Source: an uncultured Eubacteriales bacterium
Lineage (GTDB): Bacteria > Bacillota > Clostridia > Oscillospirales > Oscillospiraceae
Assembly: GCA_900549485.1 (NCBI GenBank)
Contig: UROG01000002.1
Coordinates: 1-64,000 of the forward strand
Reading direction: 5' to 3'
Length of the DNA stretch: 64,000 nucleotides
The notes under the pieces are model-generated. The model did no database searches and was not told the origin of the DNA. It saw nothing but the letters and a program-made list of their open reading frames with translations. The stretch's first letter is position 1; each line of letters opens with the position of its first letter. Shown one piece after another: positions 34,955-42,798 of the stretch. A program made the position numbers and the translations under genes.

Positions 34955-36526
34955 TCAGTTTCTACTGAAATGCAGCTTTTTAAGTTGGTGGGGCTGTGGA
35001 GGCTCTGTATGAACACCAGAGGCAGAGCCGCTATCCCCTTTCAGAAACTCTGTGACAACACGATAATTATTGCCGTCTCCATCAGTGCCGGTGAAGTTGT
35101 ACTCAATCTCTATCCGGTCATCCCATAGCCTGATGGCCTTTACCATAGTTCGGAGCAGTTCCTTGCGATAAGCTTGGTTGTCAGGCGTACCATTACGCAG
35201 CTTTTCTAAATAGAACCGCATACGTTCACCATCGACCGGCTCTTCAAACATGGCCTTTCCGAGAGCAATGCTTCTTTCAAGGTCGTGTATTTCCGTTTCC
35301 AGCTCTTGCATTCTTGCAGATGTTGTCTCATTGAATATGCCGGCTTCTATTGCTTTCATGATATTATCCAGCGCCTTTTTCCGGGATGAAAGCTCTTCCT
35401 CCATCACCGGCACATCCGATGTTTCCTGCGCTTGCTTTTTCAGCTCAATATATCCAGAAACAAGCCAGTCTGTCACATCTGCCCGCGACAGGCAGGCGCG
35501 CGTCAGATCCACGACGAACTGCTCTATAAAATCCCTACGGACATTATGCTTTGTGCAGCCGTCATTCCCGCGGCTTTTACAGGTGTAATAGTAGTGAAGA
35601 GTTCCGTTCCGACTCGTCCCAGCATACCCGACCATGGGAGAGCCGCATTCCCCACAATATAGCTTGCCGGTAAGCAGATAATCAGAATTAGATTTGCGCT
35701 TTGCGCCCTCGCTATTTAGCCCTTCCTGAAGCTTACGTTGCACAGCGTAAAAAACCTCCTCACTTATTATCGCGGGAACACCGCCAACGACTCGTACACC
35801 AGAATGCTCATATATTCCGATGTATCTTTCGTTCCTCAGCATACGATTAAACGAGTTTTTGTTGAAAGGCTTACGTGTTTTTGTTAGAATCCCTCTGTCG
35901 TTGAGACTGCGAATAATATCAGCATAGGGAACATCATCCACAACTTTGGAAAAGATCTCCCGCACTATTGCGGCGCGCGGCTCGTCAATGGCATATTTGC
36001 CATCCTCGCCTTTTTTATAACCATACGGGAGAGAACCGTTCACCTTGCACTCGGCGGCATTGTCTTTCAGCCCTCGCCTGATATCCTCGGCCATGTTCTC
36101 AGAATAAAACTGATTGACGTTCATCATTGTTCGCAAAGCAAAGCGGCCTGCCGCTGTGTTCCCAAACTCTTCTTTGGCATAGAGCGTTTTTATGCCAAAG
36201 CTATCGAGCCGGGATTCATATTGCAATGCATTCAGCATATTACGGGAAATTCGGTTAGACTTATAGGCAATCACAACATCGAACTTGCGTTTTTCAGCAT
36301 CGCGCATAAGCCGCTGAAACTCATTGCGCCGGTCAGTACGGCCAGAAATGGCTTTGTCTGCGTATATGCCAACAACAGAAATGCCGGTGGTCACGGCAAA
36401 GGCTGTGCATTCCTCTATCTGCTGTTCTATACTTTCTTCTTTTTGGCTGTGAGAAGAATACCGCGCGTATATTACACCGGTGATTATCAAATTGTCTGAC
36501 TTCTTTTTATACTTCTGCGAAGCCAT
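34955..36526 (-). CDS. Large serine recombinase (phage integrase)
   Basis: Site-specific serine recombinase (523 aa) that integrates and excises the prophage. N-terminal catalytic domain with IYARYSSHSQKEESIEQQ (catalytic Ser near 24), IAYKSNRISRN and RRGLKDNAAECKVNGSLPYGY; a recombinase domain follows, then a zinc ribbon (LYCGECGSPMVGY ... YYTCKSRGNDGC) and a coiled-coil C-terminal part. AAGGAGG marks the ATG at 36526; the frame extends upstream to 36631 without a good site. It lies at the extreme left of the prophage, as usual for integrases next to attP. Confidence 0.95.
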   Translation of the reverse strand: MASQKYKKKSDNLIITGVIYARYSSHSQKEESIEQQIEECTAFAVTTGISVVGIYADKAISGRTDRRNEFQRLMRDAEKRKFDVVIAYKSNRISRNMLNALQYESRLDSFGIKTLYAKEEFGNTAAGRFALRTMMNVNQFYSENMAEDIRRGLKDNAAECKVNGSLPYGYKKGEDGKYAIDEPRAAIVREIFSKVVDDVPYADIIRSLNDRGILTKTRKPFNKNSFNRMLRNERYIGIYEHSGVRVVGGVPAIISEEVFYAVQRKLQEGLNSEGAKRKSNSDYLLTGKLYCGECGSPMVGYAGTSRNGTLHYYYTCKSRGNDGCTKHNVRRDFIEQFVVDLTRACLSRADVTDWLVSGYIELKKQAQETSDVPVMEEELSSRKKALDNIMKAIEAGIFNETTSARMQELETEIHDLERSIALGKAMFEEPVDGERMRFYLEKLRNGTPDNQAYRKELLRTMVKAIRLWDDRIEIEYNFTGTDGDGNNYRVVTEFLKGDSGSASGVHTEPPQPHQLKKLHFSRN

Positions 36527-36539
36527 ATAGCCTCCTTGC

Positions 36540-37160
36540 TCAGATGCCGAGCAACTGCTTCTTTTTGGCTGTAAATTCTTCTTCGGTAAGCACACCTTCA
36601 TCAACGAGCTGCTTGAGGGCGCGCAAATCATTTATTGTTGGAACCGCTATATCGGGCTGGCAAGCCGGAGCGGGATTACTGTTCCAGTTGGCAACCTGCT
36701 TTTCGTAGATTCCTGCGAGTTCTGCGTATTCAGGCTTGTAGACTGCGGTCATTTCACTGCCGAACCCCACACCAAAGCCACCAATATCAACGAAAGAATC
36801 GCTCCCTTTCTTGAGCTTGATGGTTATCATTCCGTTTGACATGAACGAAGGTTTTTTGTTTGAGAAAGATGCGATGCTTTGAATAGGTATAGTCGTGTTC
36901 TTTTTCTTTTCGATAAAAATCAAACTGCTGCTTGTCAACTTTAGTGCTTTCGGCGTAATGCAGGGAAGCTCGGGCAAATCTCCGGACGGGATTTTACTCG
37001 TGTGCGTGGCATATGCCCCCGCACTTTCTCCACGCGAAACACGTACAGCTTCCTCGCCAACGTAAATATGATCTGCCGCTCTTGCACACGCTTGACATAG
37101 TCCTTGCTTGGATATTTCTGCGGCCGAAATTCTTTTGCCGCACTTCTCACATATAGGCAT
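36540..37160 (-). CDS. Zinc-ribbon, PH-like and SHOCT domain protein
   Basis: 206 aa. An N-terminal zinc ribbon (CEKCGKRI ... CQACARAA), a middle region (about 70-150, LKLTSSSLIFIEKKKNTTIPIQSIASF...) resembling the PH-like DUF4429 fold, and a C-terminal SHOCT module (LRALKQLVDEGVLTEEEFTAKKKQLLGI). SHOCT proteins often sit at membranes or in complexes; in prophages they may be host-expressed lysogeny genes. AGGAGG precedes the ATG. Transcribed with the recombinase, 13 bases upstream of it. Confidence 0.7.
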   Translation of the reverse strand: MPICEKCGKRISAAEISKQGLCQACARAADHIYVGEEAVRVSRGESAGAYATHTSKIPSGDLPELPCITPKALKLTSSSLIFIEKKKNTTIPIQSIASFSNKKPSFMSNGMITIKLKKGSDSFVDIGGFGVGFGSEMTAVYKPEYAELAGIYEKQVANWNSNPAPACQPDIAVPTINDLRALKQLVDEGVLTEEEFTAKKKQLLGI

Positions 37161-37283
37161 GAAACACCCTCCTAACTGTTCGCGTAATAATCTTCCGAAT
37201 GCTATTCAGTTTGTAATAAATCTGCTATTATTGTTACACTTACTGCCGGCAGCACCGCATAAAAAAGTTAAGGGAGCTGCGAT

Positions 37284-37403
37284 ATGAATGAGTCAGAATT
37301 AGAATTAGATATGCTTTTTGCCGCGGGACTATTTCAACATTTGACGGCGGCAAATCGTCAGGCGGTTATCGACTTGATAAAACGCCTTTTGTCTGCGCAA
37401 TGA
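37284..37403 (+). CDS. Small 39-aa protein opposite the repressor 3' end
   Basis: ATG at 37284 with GGGAG at good spacing; encodes MNESELELDMLFAAGLFQHL, continuing TAANRQAVIDLIKRLLSAQ. It is acidic then amphipathic-helical. It runs opposite to both neighbours and overlaps the last 38 bases of the repressor gene. No family recognised; coding capacity is supported only by the ribosome binding site and reading frame, so a chance ORF is possible. Confidence 0.4.
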   Translation: MNESELELDMLFAAGLFQHLTAANRQAVIDLIKRLLSAQ

Positions 37404-37743
37404 TTATTTTTTTCTCTTGGTCTGTAAGCAACGCAAATAATGTCATCATTTCCGCATCAAGCCCATCTCGGTTTTCCGAGGTGGGTATTTTTCTTTCTCT
37501 TGGTACTGCATACCCCATCAGCCAAGCTTCATTTACATTGAATGCAAGCCCCAAAATTGAAAGTTTGTCTTGCCCCGGCTCAGTTTTCCCAGAAACGTAC
37601 TGACTTATCGTGCTTTTGCCAAAATGAACATTATAGGCTTTGCAGAATGGCTCTATAAGTTCGAGAACATCCACCTGCTTCATGTTGCGTTCTTTCATAA
37701 GCTGTTTAAGCCTATCGCTTGTCGTGTAAGGTCTGGTTTCCAT
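37366..37743 (-). CDS. CI-like repressor (XRE family)
   Basis: 125 aa DNA-binding protein with an N-terminal helix-turn-helix (DRLKQLMKERNMKQVDVLELI ... STISQYVSGKTEPGQDKLSILGLAFNVNEAWLMGYAVP), typical of clostridial prophage repressors that hold the lytic promoter off. No C-terminal peptidase domain, so induction would not be by RecA-stimulated self-cleavage of this protein. Divergent from the Cro-like gene; its own promoter (TTGAAC-17-TATAAT) overlaps a palindrome it could bind. Confidence 0.85.
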   Translation of the reverse strand: METRPYTTSDRLKQLMKERNMKQVDVLELIEPFCKAYNVHFGKSTISQYVSGKTEPGQDKLSILGLAFNVNEAWLMGYAVPRERKIPTSENRDGLDAEMMTLFALLTDQEKKIIIAQTKGVLSSR

Positions 37744-37769
37744 GAATTATCCTCCGTTCAGTTGCCCCT

Positions 37770-37800
37770 ATTATATACGAGCTTGAATAAAAGTTCAAGC
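37770..37800 (-). promoter_or_regulatory. Repressor promoter with overlapping palindrome
   Basis: Minus strand: TTGAAC (37793-37798), 17-nt spacer, TATAAT (37770-37775), 27 nt from the repressor start. The palindrome GCTTGAA/TTCAAGC (37781-37800) covers the -35 and spacer, consistent with autoregulation. A second small palindrome, AGAAC/GTTCT, lies at 37806-37819. Confidence 0.65.
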
Positions 37801-37839
37801 GAAAAAGAACGAAAGTTCTAAATTTATGAATTATTCGTA

Positions 37840-37868
37840 TTGACATTCAATGCAGCGTGGATTAATAT
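37840..37868 (+). promoter_or_regulatory. Early (lytic) promoter toward the Cro-like gene
   Basis: TTGACA (37840-37845), 17-nt spacer, TAATAT (37863-37868), 52 nt before the start codon at 37921. The operator at 37879-37897 lies just after the expected transcription start, where a bound repressor would block it. Confidence 0.75.
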
Positions 37869-37878
37869 AAAAGCGAAA

Positions 37879-37897
37879 AGTTCATTAAGCATGAACT
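37879..37897. promoter_or_regulatory. Operator candidate O1
   Basis: AGTTCAT-N5-ATGAACT, a perfect 19-bp palindrome immediately downstream of the lytic promoter. The same 19-bp plan recurs at 38130-38148. Confidence 0.65.
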
Positions 37898-37920
37898 CAA
37901 CGACAGAAAGGAGGAAACCC

Positions 37921-38130
37921 ATGATCTACGATTATTCGAAGCTCAGAGGTAAAATTGTTGAGGTTTATGGCAAGGTTGCCCCGTTTGCTAAGGCGATGAA
38001 GCTGTCAGAGAGGACGCTTTCTTTGAAGCTCAACAATAAAGTGTATTGGAAGCAGCCCGAGATAGAGCTTGCATGTACACTTCTCGGAATACCGGGCAGC
38101 GATATTCCTGCATATTTTTTTGCGAAATAA
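37921..38130 (+). CDS. Cro-like regulator (DUF739)
   Basis: 69 aa helix-turn-helix protein of the DUF739 family found next to CI-like genes in Firmicutes prophages. YDYSKLRGKIVEVYGKVAPFAKAMKLSERTLSLKLNNKVYW and the end IPGSDIPAYFFAK are typical. AGGAGG 6 bases upstream fixes the ATG at 37921. First gene of the rightward early operon; its stop codon lies inside a long palindrome holding the second operator. Confidence 0.85.
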   Translation: MIYDYSKLRGKIVEVYGKVAPFAKAMKLSERTLSLKLNNKVYWKQPEIELACTLLGIPGSDIPAYFFAK

Positions 38131-38153
38131 GTTCATTGTTAATGAACTTATTT
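38125..38153. promoter_or_regulatory. Operator candidate O2 within a 29-bp palindrome
   Basis: AAATAAGTTCATT and its exact complement around GTT. The centre 38130-38148 is AGTTCAT-N5-ATGAACT, the same as O1. It overlaps the stop codon of the Cro-like gene and precedes the next early gene. Confidence 0.6.
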
Positions 38154-38172
38154 GAGAAAGGAGGCGATGCGA

Positions 38173-38343
38173 ATGGGCAATCAGGATGTAAAAATTAATC
38201 TCGACCTCGTGCCTGAAAGCCAACATCTTAGATTGGCAGGACTGTTTTTTGCAGCCATGCAAGAATTTTTTGATAATCCTGAAAACGAGGCCGAGTTCCA
38301 GCAATGGAAAGCTGAGCAAAGCAAGAAAGGAGGGCCATTATGA
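38173..38343 (+). CDS. Small phage protein, 56 aa
   Basis: Encodes MGNQDVKINLDLVPESQHL... with an acidic, helical C-terminal part (NPENEAEFQQWKAEQSKKG). No family recognised. GGAGG lies 8 bases before the ATG at 38173, preferred to ATG 38167. Its stop overlaps the next start (ATGA), so it is part of the early operon. Confidence 0.7.
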   Translation: MGNQDVKINLDLVPESQHLRLAGLFFAAMQEFFDNPENEAEFQQWKAEQSKKGGPL

Positions 38344-38855
38344 TGGCGAAAAAAGAAGAGGCCGCTGTGCTGGCACACAACGACCCCAAGGCATTAAACC
38401 CGGAAGATATTGTAGCAACATTTGAGAGCGCTGTCAATCGCAACGACCTGAACGCGGCGCTTGCTGCGGTCGGCCTGAGCACAAAAGAGGCGACGATACT
38501 CCTGAGTAAGTATTTCCCGTCTCTGGATAAACCGGTGCTCTCAAAGTGCGCGAGCCCAAACAAGTATGGATGCGTTTTGCATCCTCACGGTTATGTTGTC
38601 CTGCGTAGTTTGCTGAACATCCCTGCACCGGAGGCGCAGCAGGATAAAAAGGCGCAAGAAGACAAGCCGCGCAGGCAGCGCAAAAAGCAGGACCATCTAT
38701 TTACCTGCCGCGTGGCCGGTAGGCTTCCAGATGAGAAGTACCTGTTGTTGCAACGGTACATACGCATGGAAGGCTACGAAACAACGCAGGACTGGGTAAC
38801 GGCGCAGGTAGACAGCTTCATTGAGAAGATGGAGGCCAAGTATGGAAATACCTGA
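38340..38855 (+). CDS. Phage early protein, unknown function
   Basis: 171 aa, not recognised. Residues 25-90 are helical (DIVATFESAVNRNDLNAALAAVGLSTKEATILLSKYF); a lysine/arginine-rich linker (DKPRRQRKKQ) leads to a C-terminal part, LPDEKYLLLQRYIRMEGYETTQDWVTAQV, that looks like a ribbon-helix-helix-like or helical DNA-binding module. AGGAGG precedes the double ATG at 38340/38343. Confidence 0.7.
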   Translation: MMAKKEEAAVLAHNDPKALNPEDIVATFESAVNRNDLNAALAAVGLSTKEATILLSKYFPSLDKPVLSKCASPNKYGCVLHPHGYVVLRSLLNIPAPEAQQDKKAQEDKPRRQRKKQDHLFTCRVAGRLPDEKYLLLQRYIRMEGYETTQDWVTAQVDSFIEKMEAKYGNT

Positions 38856-38955
38856 CGACCCCATTATTCGTTCCATTGAACGAACGGGCTATCCCCCTTG
38901 GATAGACCCGGACTATACAGACGATGAATCTGAGGAGGATGACGATGATTTGTGA
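38842..38955 (+). CDS. Small acidic phage protein, 37 aa
   Basis: ATG at 38842 with GGAGG 5 bases upstream, overlapping the end of the previous gene by 14 bases and the next start by 11. Encodes MEIPDDPIIRSIERTGYPPW followed by a very acidic tail of Asp and Glu. Tight overlaps on both sides support translation. No function known. Confidence 0.6.
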   Translation: MEIPDDPIIRSIERTGYPPWIDPDYTDDESEEDDDDL

Positions 38956-39181
38956 CTGGATAAACAGGCATTTGCCATGGCTTGTTAAGACCATCGGCAA
39001 TATGAGTCTCAAAGGGCAAATCACGCTTGCGGCGGTTGTCCTGTTTGTGGTCGTTGCCGGCTGGACGCTCATAAAAAATCGTGCATTCGTAGCCGTTCTG
39101 TTGAGTGACGATGAACCGTATGATGCCGGATGGATGGAGTATGATGCTTGGTTCGACACACGACCGGAAAGGAAGAGATAA
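38945..39181 (+). CDS. Small phage membrane protein
   Basis: 78 aa with one hydrophobic helix (about residues 27-44, TLAAVVLFVVVAGWTLI) and an acidic C-terminal tail. GAGGAGG 7 bases before the ATG at 38945 decides the start. No family recognised; could be a superinfection-exclusion or membrane accessory protein, but this is a guess from topology. Confidence 0.6.
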   Translation: MICDWINRHLPWLVKTIGNMSLKGQITLAAVVLFVVVAGWTLIKNRAFVAVLLSDDEPYDAGWMEYDAWFDTRPERKR

Positions 39182-39456
39182 TGGCGAAATTTTATTTTAC
39201 CTACGGCACAAGCGGACAGCCCTATTTCGGAGGTTGGACGGAAGTTGTAGCCCCAAACAGGAATGTCGCGTGTGCGGCATTCAGAGCGGTGCATCCCGAC
39301 AAAACCGATGGGCTGCTGAATTGCAGCTCAGTCTACTCCGAAGAGCAGTTCGACAAGACCCAAATGGCAGGGAGCAAAGGAAACTTCGGCTATTTCTGCC
39401 ATGAGGTAATTTCTGTTGTGATAACAAGGACGAAGGGAGAACACGCAAATGATTAA
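39181..39456 (+). CDS. Phage protein, 91 aa
   Basis: Starts MAKFYFTYGTSGQPYFGGW at 39181, overlapping the previous stop by one base. Resembles small conserved proteins of clostridial phages that begin with FYFTYGTxGxPFxGGW, of unknown function. One domain, probably alpha/beta, two or three cysteines. Its end overlaps the next gene by 8 bases. Confidence 0.7.
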   Translation: MAKFYFTYGTSGQPYFGGWTEVVAPNRNVACAAFRAVHPDKTDGLLNCSSVYSEEQFDKTQMAGSKGNFGYFCHEVISVVITRTKGEHAND

Positions 39457-39730
39457 CGTTTACAGGGGCTCAATACAGATTGTCGGTACTCCTGATGAGT
39501 TATTTCAGGATCTCGCGGATGCTATTGGCGGCGTAAAAAGAGCTTTCAGGAACGGCGGAGAATCTGAGGCGCAGATTGAAATGATGGTCAATGATGCCGT
39601 CCGCATGGCTGACATGACCGAGGCTGAGCGTGTTGACGCCCTGCTCAAAGATATTGAAAAGCTTAGCTCCGAGTGGCTTGCTGCGCTCGGGGAGACGACG
39701 AGAAAAAATGGAGGTAACACCAATGATTAA
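39449..39730 (+). CDS. Phage protein, 93 aa
   Basis: Helical, acidic protein starting MINVYRGSIQIVGTPDELFQ. No family recognised. AAGGGAGA precedes the ATG. Overlaps the ATPase gene by 8 bases, suggesting coupled expression with the recombination/replication block. Confidence 0.65.
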   Translation: MINVYRGSIQIVGTPDELFQDLADAIGGVKRAFRNGGESEAQIEMMVNDAVRMADMTEAERVDALLKDIEKLSSEWLAALGETTRKNGGNTND

Positions 39731-40664
39731 AAAGCCCGAAGAAATGACATTTTCCGACAAGAAGTTCTCTATGCTGCTGTACGGAGCGCCGGGCGTCGGA
39801 AAAACCACTCTGGCCTTATCGGCACCTGACCCTATCATCATCGATTTTGACCGCGGCATGAGCCGCGTCAAGGCGCAGCACCGCAAAACCGCCATCTTCT
39901 GTGACAACTATGAGGAAGTCCTCACCGACATCAAATCCCCGGAGGTCTCCGACTGCCAGACGCTCATTATTGACACTGGCGGCAGCTTCGTGACCTTTTT
40001 GCAGGATTGGGCCATGAGGACAAATCCCACCGTCAATCGGCAGAAGAACGGCGCTATCTCCCTCAAGGGATTTGGCGCGGTGAAGTCCGAATTCAGCCGC
40101 TTTACATCCATGGTGAAAGACGTGATGAACAAGAACATCATCTATGTATTTCACTCTCAGGAGCAGCAGGACAAGGACGGCAACGCACAGCAGCGGCTTA
40201 TGTGCGAGGGCGCAGCGAAAAACATAGTCTGGACGCCCTGCGATTTCGGCGGCTACGTGCAGATGATAGGAGATCAGCGTGTTATCTGCTTTTCTCCTGA
40301 GCAGGAGTTCTTCGCTAAGGGATGTCACGGGATAAACGGCAAGTACACAATCCCCAATCTCGGCGACGCTGACAGCAATGATTTTCTGACGCGGATATTT
40401 GACAAGGCAAAGGCGAATATCGAGGCCGAAAATGAAGCGTTTGCCCCTATCCGGGAGCAGTACGACAAGACGATGATCCAGGTGCAGGACATTATTGAGA
40501 ACATCGTCGATGCGGAAACGGCCAATGCAGCCGTCTCAAGTATACCTGCGCTTGAGCACGTTCTGACTTCTGAGAAAGAAGCTCGCGCCATGCTCAAAGC
40601 CAGGACTGATGAACTCGGCCTTAAGTACACCAAATCTGGAGGCTATGTTCCCAAGGAGGCGTAA
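39723..40664 (+). CDS. RecA-like ATP-binding phage protein (AAA_24)
   Basis: 313 aa ATPase. Walker A YGAPGVGKTTLAL is near residue 20, Walker B-like strands IIIDFDRGM and CQTLIIDTGG follow. This is the phage nucleotide-binding protein found beside a PD-(D/E)XK nuclease and SSB, thought to act in phage DNA recombination/replication as a Sak4-type annealing helper. GGAGG fixes the ATG at 39723. Followed after 3 bases by the nuclease gene. Confidence 0.85.
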   Translation: MIKKPEEMTFSDKKFSMLLYGAPGVGKTTLALSAPDPIIIDFDRGMSRVKAQHRKTAIFCDNYEEVLTDIKSPEVSDCQTLIIDTGGSFVTFLQDWAMRTNPTVNRQKNGAISLKGFGAVKSEFSRFTSMVKDVMNKNIIYVFHSQEQQDKDGNAQQRLMCEGAAKNIVWTPCDFGGYVQMIGDQRVICFSPEQEFFAKGCHGINGKYTIPNLGDADSNDFLTRIFDKAKANIEAENEAFAPIREQYDKTMIQVQDIIENIVDAETANAAVSSIPALEHVLTSEKEARAMLKARTDELGLKYTKSGGYVPKEA

Positions 40665-40667
40665 GTC

Positions 40668-41285
40668 ATGGCTCGATACCTTGTAACTCAAACGCTGCTG
40701 TCCTCATGGGCGTATGTCTATAACTGCTGGGATGGGTTGGAGGATGACGCAATGGCTGACTTCATGCACACACTGAACCGAGAGCCGGTAGCGCCGACAG
40801 ACGCAATGCAGGAGGGCATAGACTTTGAGAACGAAGTTTATAAGGCCGCAGCGGGTATGGCTCGTCAGCCTCATGCAAAATGGGAAACTGGTATTCAGGC
40901 CGTTGCAACGATACTCCGCGGCGCACAGACACAGGTCAAAGCACAGCGAGATATCAATGTCCACGGCATGGACTTCCTCGTATACGGCATTCTCGACGGC
41001 CTTAAAGCTGGCGTTATATACGATGTCAAGAAGAAATCCAAGAGCTTTGGTTCGCTTGAGCTTGCCGGAGGATATTTTGACAGCGCGCAGCACCCGGCCT
41101 ACTTCTACATAGTCCCGGAAGCCTATGAGTTTCAGTATCTTGTGAGTGACGGTCAGGACCTCTATATCGAAAAGTACCGCCCAGAGGCGTGTAGACCCAT
41201 ATCAGAGATTATAGAGGAATTCATCGTTTCCATTGAAGCGATGGGGCTGCTGCCGTTGTACAAGCAGAAATGGGCAGCAAAATGA
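40668..41285 (+). CDS. PD-(D/E)XK nuclease-like protein
   Basis: 205 aa. The FLVYGILDGLKAGVIYDVKKKSK segment has the D...(D/E)xK spacing of the restriction-endonuclease/exonuclease fold, and an upstream Glu lies in EGIDFENEVYKA. Probably the phage exonuclease partner of the neighbouring RecA-like ATPase, as in Cas4/RecB-like phage nucleases. The active-site assignment is by pattern only. Confidence 0.65.
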   Translation: MARYLVTQTLLSSWAYVYNCWDGLEDDAMADFMHTLNREPVAPTDAMQEGIDFENEVYKAAAGMARQPHAKWETGIQAVATILRGAQTQVKAQRDINVHGMDFLVYGILDGLKAGVIYDVKKKSKSFGSLELAGGYFDSAQHPAYFYIVPEAYEFQYLVSDGQDLYIEKYRPEACRPISEIIEEFIVSIEAMGLLPLYKQKWAAK

Positions 41286-41800
41286 AAGGCCGACTTATTG
41301 ATTTCTCAACCGGCTATAACCGCAAACAGCGCATTACACTCGAAATAGAAAGCGACTTCCGCGAGGGCTATGAAGCCCTCAAAGAAGCCGAGCTTGAAAT
41401 CAGCATCAAAAAATGGCGCAGGAAGCGTAGCAAAGACGCGAACGCATATTTTCATGTGCTGGTGAATGCCATTGCTGAAGCTCGAGGCATTTCTGATGAA
41501 GAAGTGAAGCGGTCGCTCGTTGTGGATTATGGCTCTCTCGCCAGAGACGATGATGGCAAAATCATAGGATTCAAACTGCCCTCAGGCGTTGATGTCAGTT
41601 TTATCTATCCATATACAAAGCTGTACCAGACCATAGAGGAAAACGGGAAAAGCTTTAACTGCTATCTTGTCTATAAGCATAGCGCTGATATGGACTCTAA
41701 AGAAATGGCGCGTCTCATAGATGGAGCCGTCGAAGAGGCAAAAGAACTCGGCATCGATACTGACACACCAGAAGAAAGAGCGAGGTGGAACAGCTATTAA
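41282..41800 (+). CDS. NinB-like phage recombination protein
   Basis: 172 aa from the ATG at 41282, which overlaps the previous stop (ATGA); an ATG at 41270 is also in frame. ISIKKWRRKRSKDANAYFHVLVNAIAEARGISDEEVKRSLVVDYG resembles the NinB/phage recombination-mediator family that binds single-stranded DNA. It lies in the recombination block between the nuclease and SSB, which agrees. Confidence 0.55.
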   Translation: MKGRLIDFSTGYNRKQRITLEIESDFREGYEALKEAELEISIKKWRRKRSKDANAYFHVLVNAIAEARGISDEEVKRSLVVDYGSLARDDDGKIIGFKLPSGVDVSFIYPYTKLYQTIEENGKSFNCYLVYKHSADMDSKEMARLIDGAVEEAKELGIDTDTPEERARWNSY

Positions 41801-42185
41801 AAAAGTAATTTGTGATTACTGCGGCAGACCCGCAAAGCTGTGTGACAGCAAAATCGTCTATGGCCGCAGTCACGGGAAAATCTATTACTGTGGTTGTTGC
41901 AACGCCTATGTTGGATGCCACAAAGGAACCACGAAGCCACTCGGGCGGCTTGCAAATGCGGAGCTTCGATACTGGAAGAAAGCCGCTCACGCAGTATTTG
42001 ATCCGCTTTGGCGGTATGGATGTTTCAAAGGGCACCGGAATGCAGCGTATGTGTGGCTTGCTCAGGAAATGGGCATTCCGCCTGAAAAGACGCATATCGG
42101 GATGTTCGATGTATCACAGTGCCGCAAGGCAATCGAAATCATAAACAAAGAATTCAAAGGAGACTATCGACATGGAAAACTCTGA
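41721..42185 (+). CDS. Zinc-finger protein (DUF3268-like)
   Basis: The conserved domain starts VICDYCGRPAKLCDSKIVYG and continues YYCGCCNAYVGCHKGTTKPLGRLANAELRYWKKAAHAVFDPLW, matching a zinc-finger-containing phage domain. The only in-frame ATG (41721) would overlap the previous gene by 80 bases. The domain itself begins at an ATT codon (41796) with AGGTGG 7 bases upstream, so a rare ATT start is possible. Function unknown. Confidence 0.7.
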   Translation: MEPSKRQKNSASILTHQKKERGGTAIKKVICDYCGRPAKLCDSKIVYGRSHGKIYYCGCCNAYVGCHKGTTKPLGRLANAELRYWKKAAHAVFDPLWRYGCFKGHRNAAYVWLAQEMGIPPEKTHIGMFDVSQCRKAIEIINKEFKGDYRHGKL

Positions 42186-42354
42186 ACAGTTCGTCACTAT
42201 ACCTCTCGAAGAGTACAACAAGCTCGTTGTTGCAAGAAGCGGCATTGACCTAATCGGGCAGTCTATCGGCAGATACGGTGCAGACCGCACGATTGTCTGC
42301 GCTGTTTGCAAGTCCTTTGGCTATGAGTACAAAGAGGAGACCGAGGATGCTTAA
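42172..42354 (+). CDS. Small phage protein, 60 aa
   Basis: Starts MENSEQFVTIPLEEYNKLVV, the kind of short helical protein often just before SSB in clostridial phages. Two cysteines (CAVCKSFGYEY) near the end. AAAGGAG precedes the ATG. Overlaps the SSB start by 8 bases. Confidence 0.65.
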   Translation: MENSEQFVTIPLEEYNKLVVARSGIDLIGQSIGRYGADRTIVCAVCKSFGYEYKEETEDA

Positions 42355-42781
42355 CCATATCGTCATCATGGGAAGGCTGACGCGAGACCCAGATTTGCGG
42401 TATACGCAGTCACAGCTTCCGGTCGTGTCTTTCACACTTGCTGTTGACCGAGACTTTTCAGGAAAAGACGGCGGCGAGAAGCAGACCGATTTCATTGATT
42501 GTGTGGCGTGGCGTTCTACGGCCGAATTCATCAGCAAGTATTTCGCCAAGGGAAGCATGGCAGCCGTCTCCGGGCGGCTTCAGCTCCGAGACTGGACGGA
42601 CCGCGAGGGCGGCAAGCGCCGCAGCGCCGAGGTCATTGTTGACAACATATACTTCGGTGGAAGCAAGAAGGACAATCCTGCTGCATCCCAGAGCGCCCCG
42701 CAGCAGAGTCATTCAGCCCCGGCATATGAGCAGTCACGCTTCGTAGAAATGGACGACGGCGATGAAGAACTCCCGTTCTGA
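42347..42781 (+). CDS. ssb: Single-stranded DNA-binding protein
   Basis: OB-fold SSB (144 aa) coating single-stranded phage DNA. MLNHIVIMGRLTRDPDLRYT, VVSFTLAVDRDF, DFIDCVAWRSTAEFISKYFAKG and the acidic tail ending DDGDEELPF, which recruits partners, are diagnostic. The ATG at 42347 follows CCGAGG and is in the usual N-terminal position. Confidence 0.96.
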   Translation: MLNHIVIMGRLTRDPDLRYTQSQLPVVSFTLAVDRDFSGKDGGEKQTDFIDCVAWRSTAEFISKYFAKGSMAAVSGRLQLRDWTDREGGKRRSAEVIVDNIYFGGSKKDNPAASQSAPQQSHSAPAYEQSRFVEMDDGDEELPF

Positions 42782-42798
42782 TTGCAGGAGAGCAAAAC

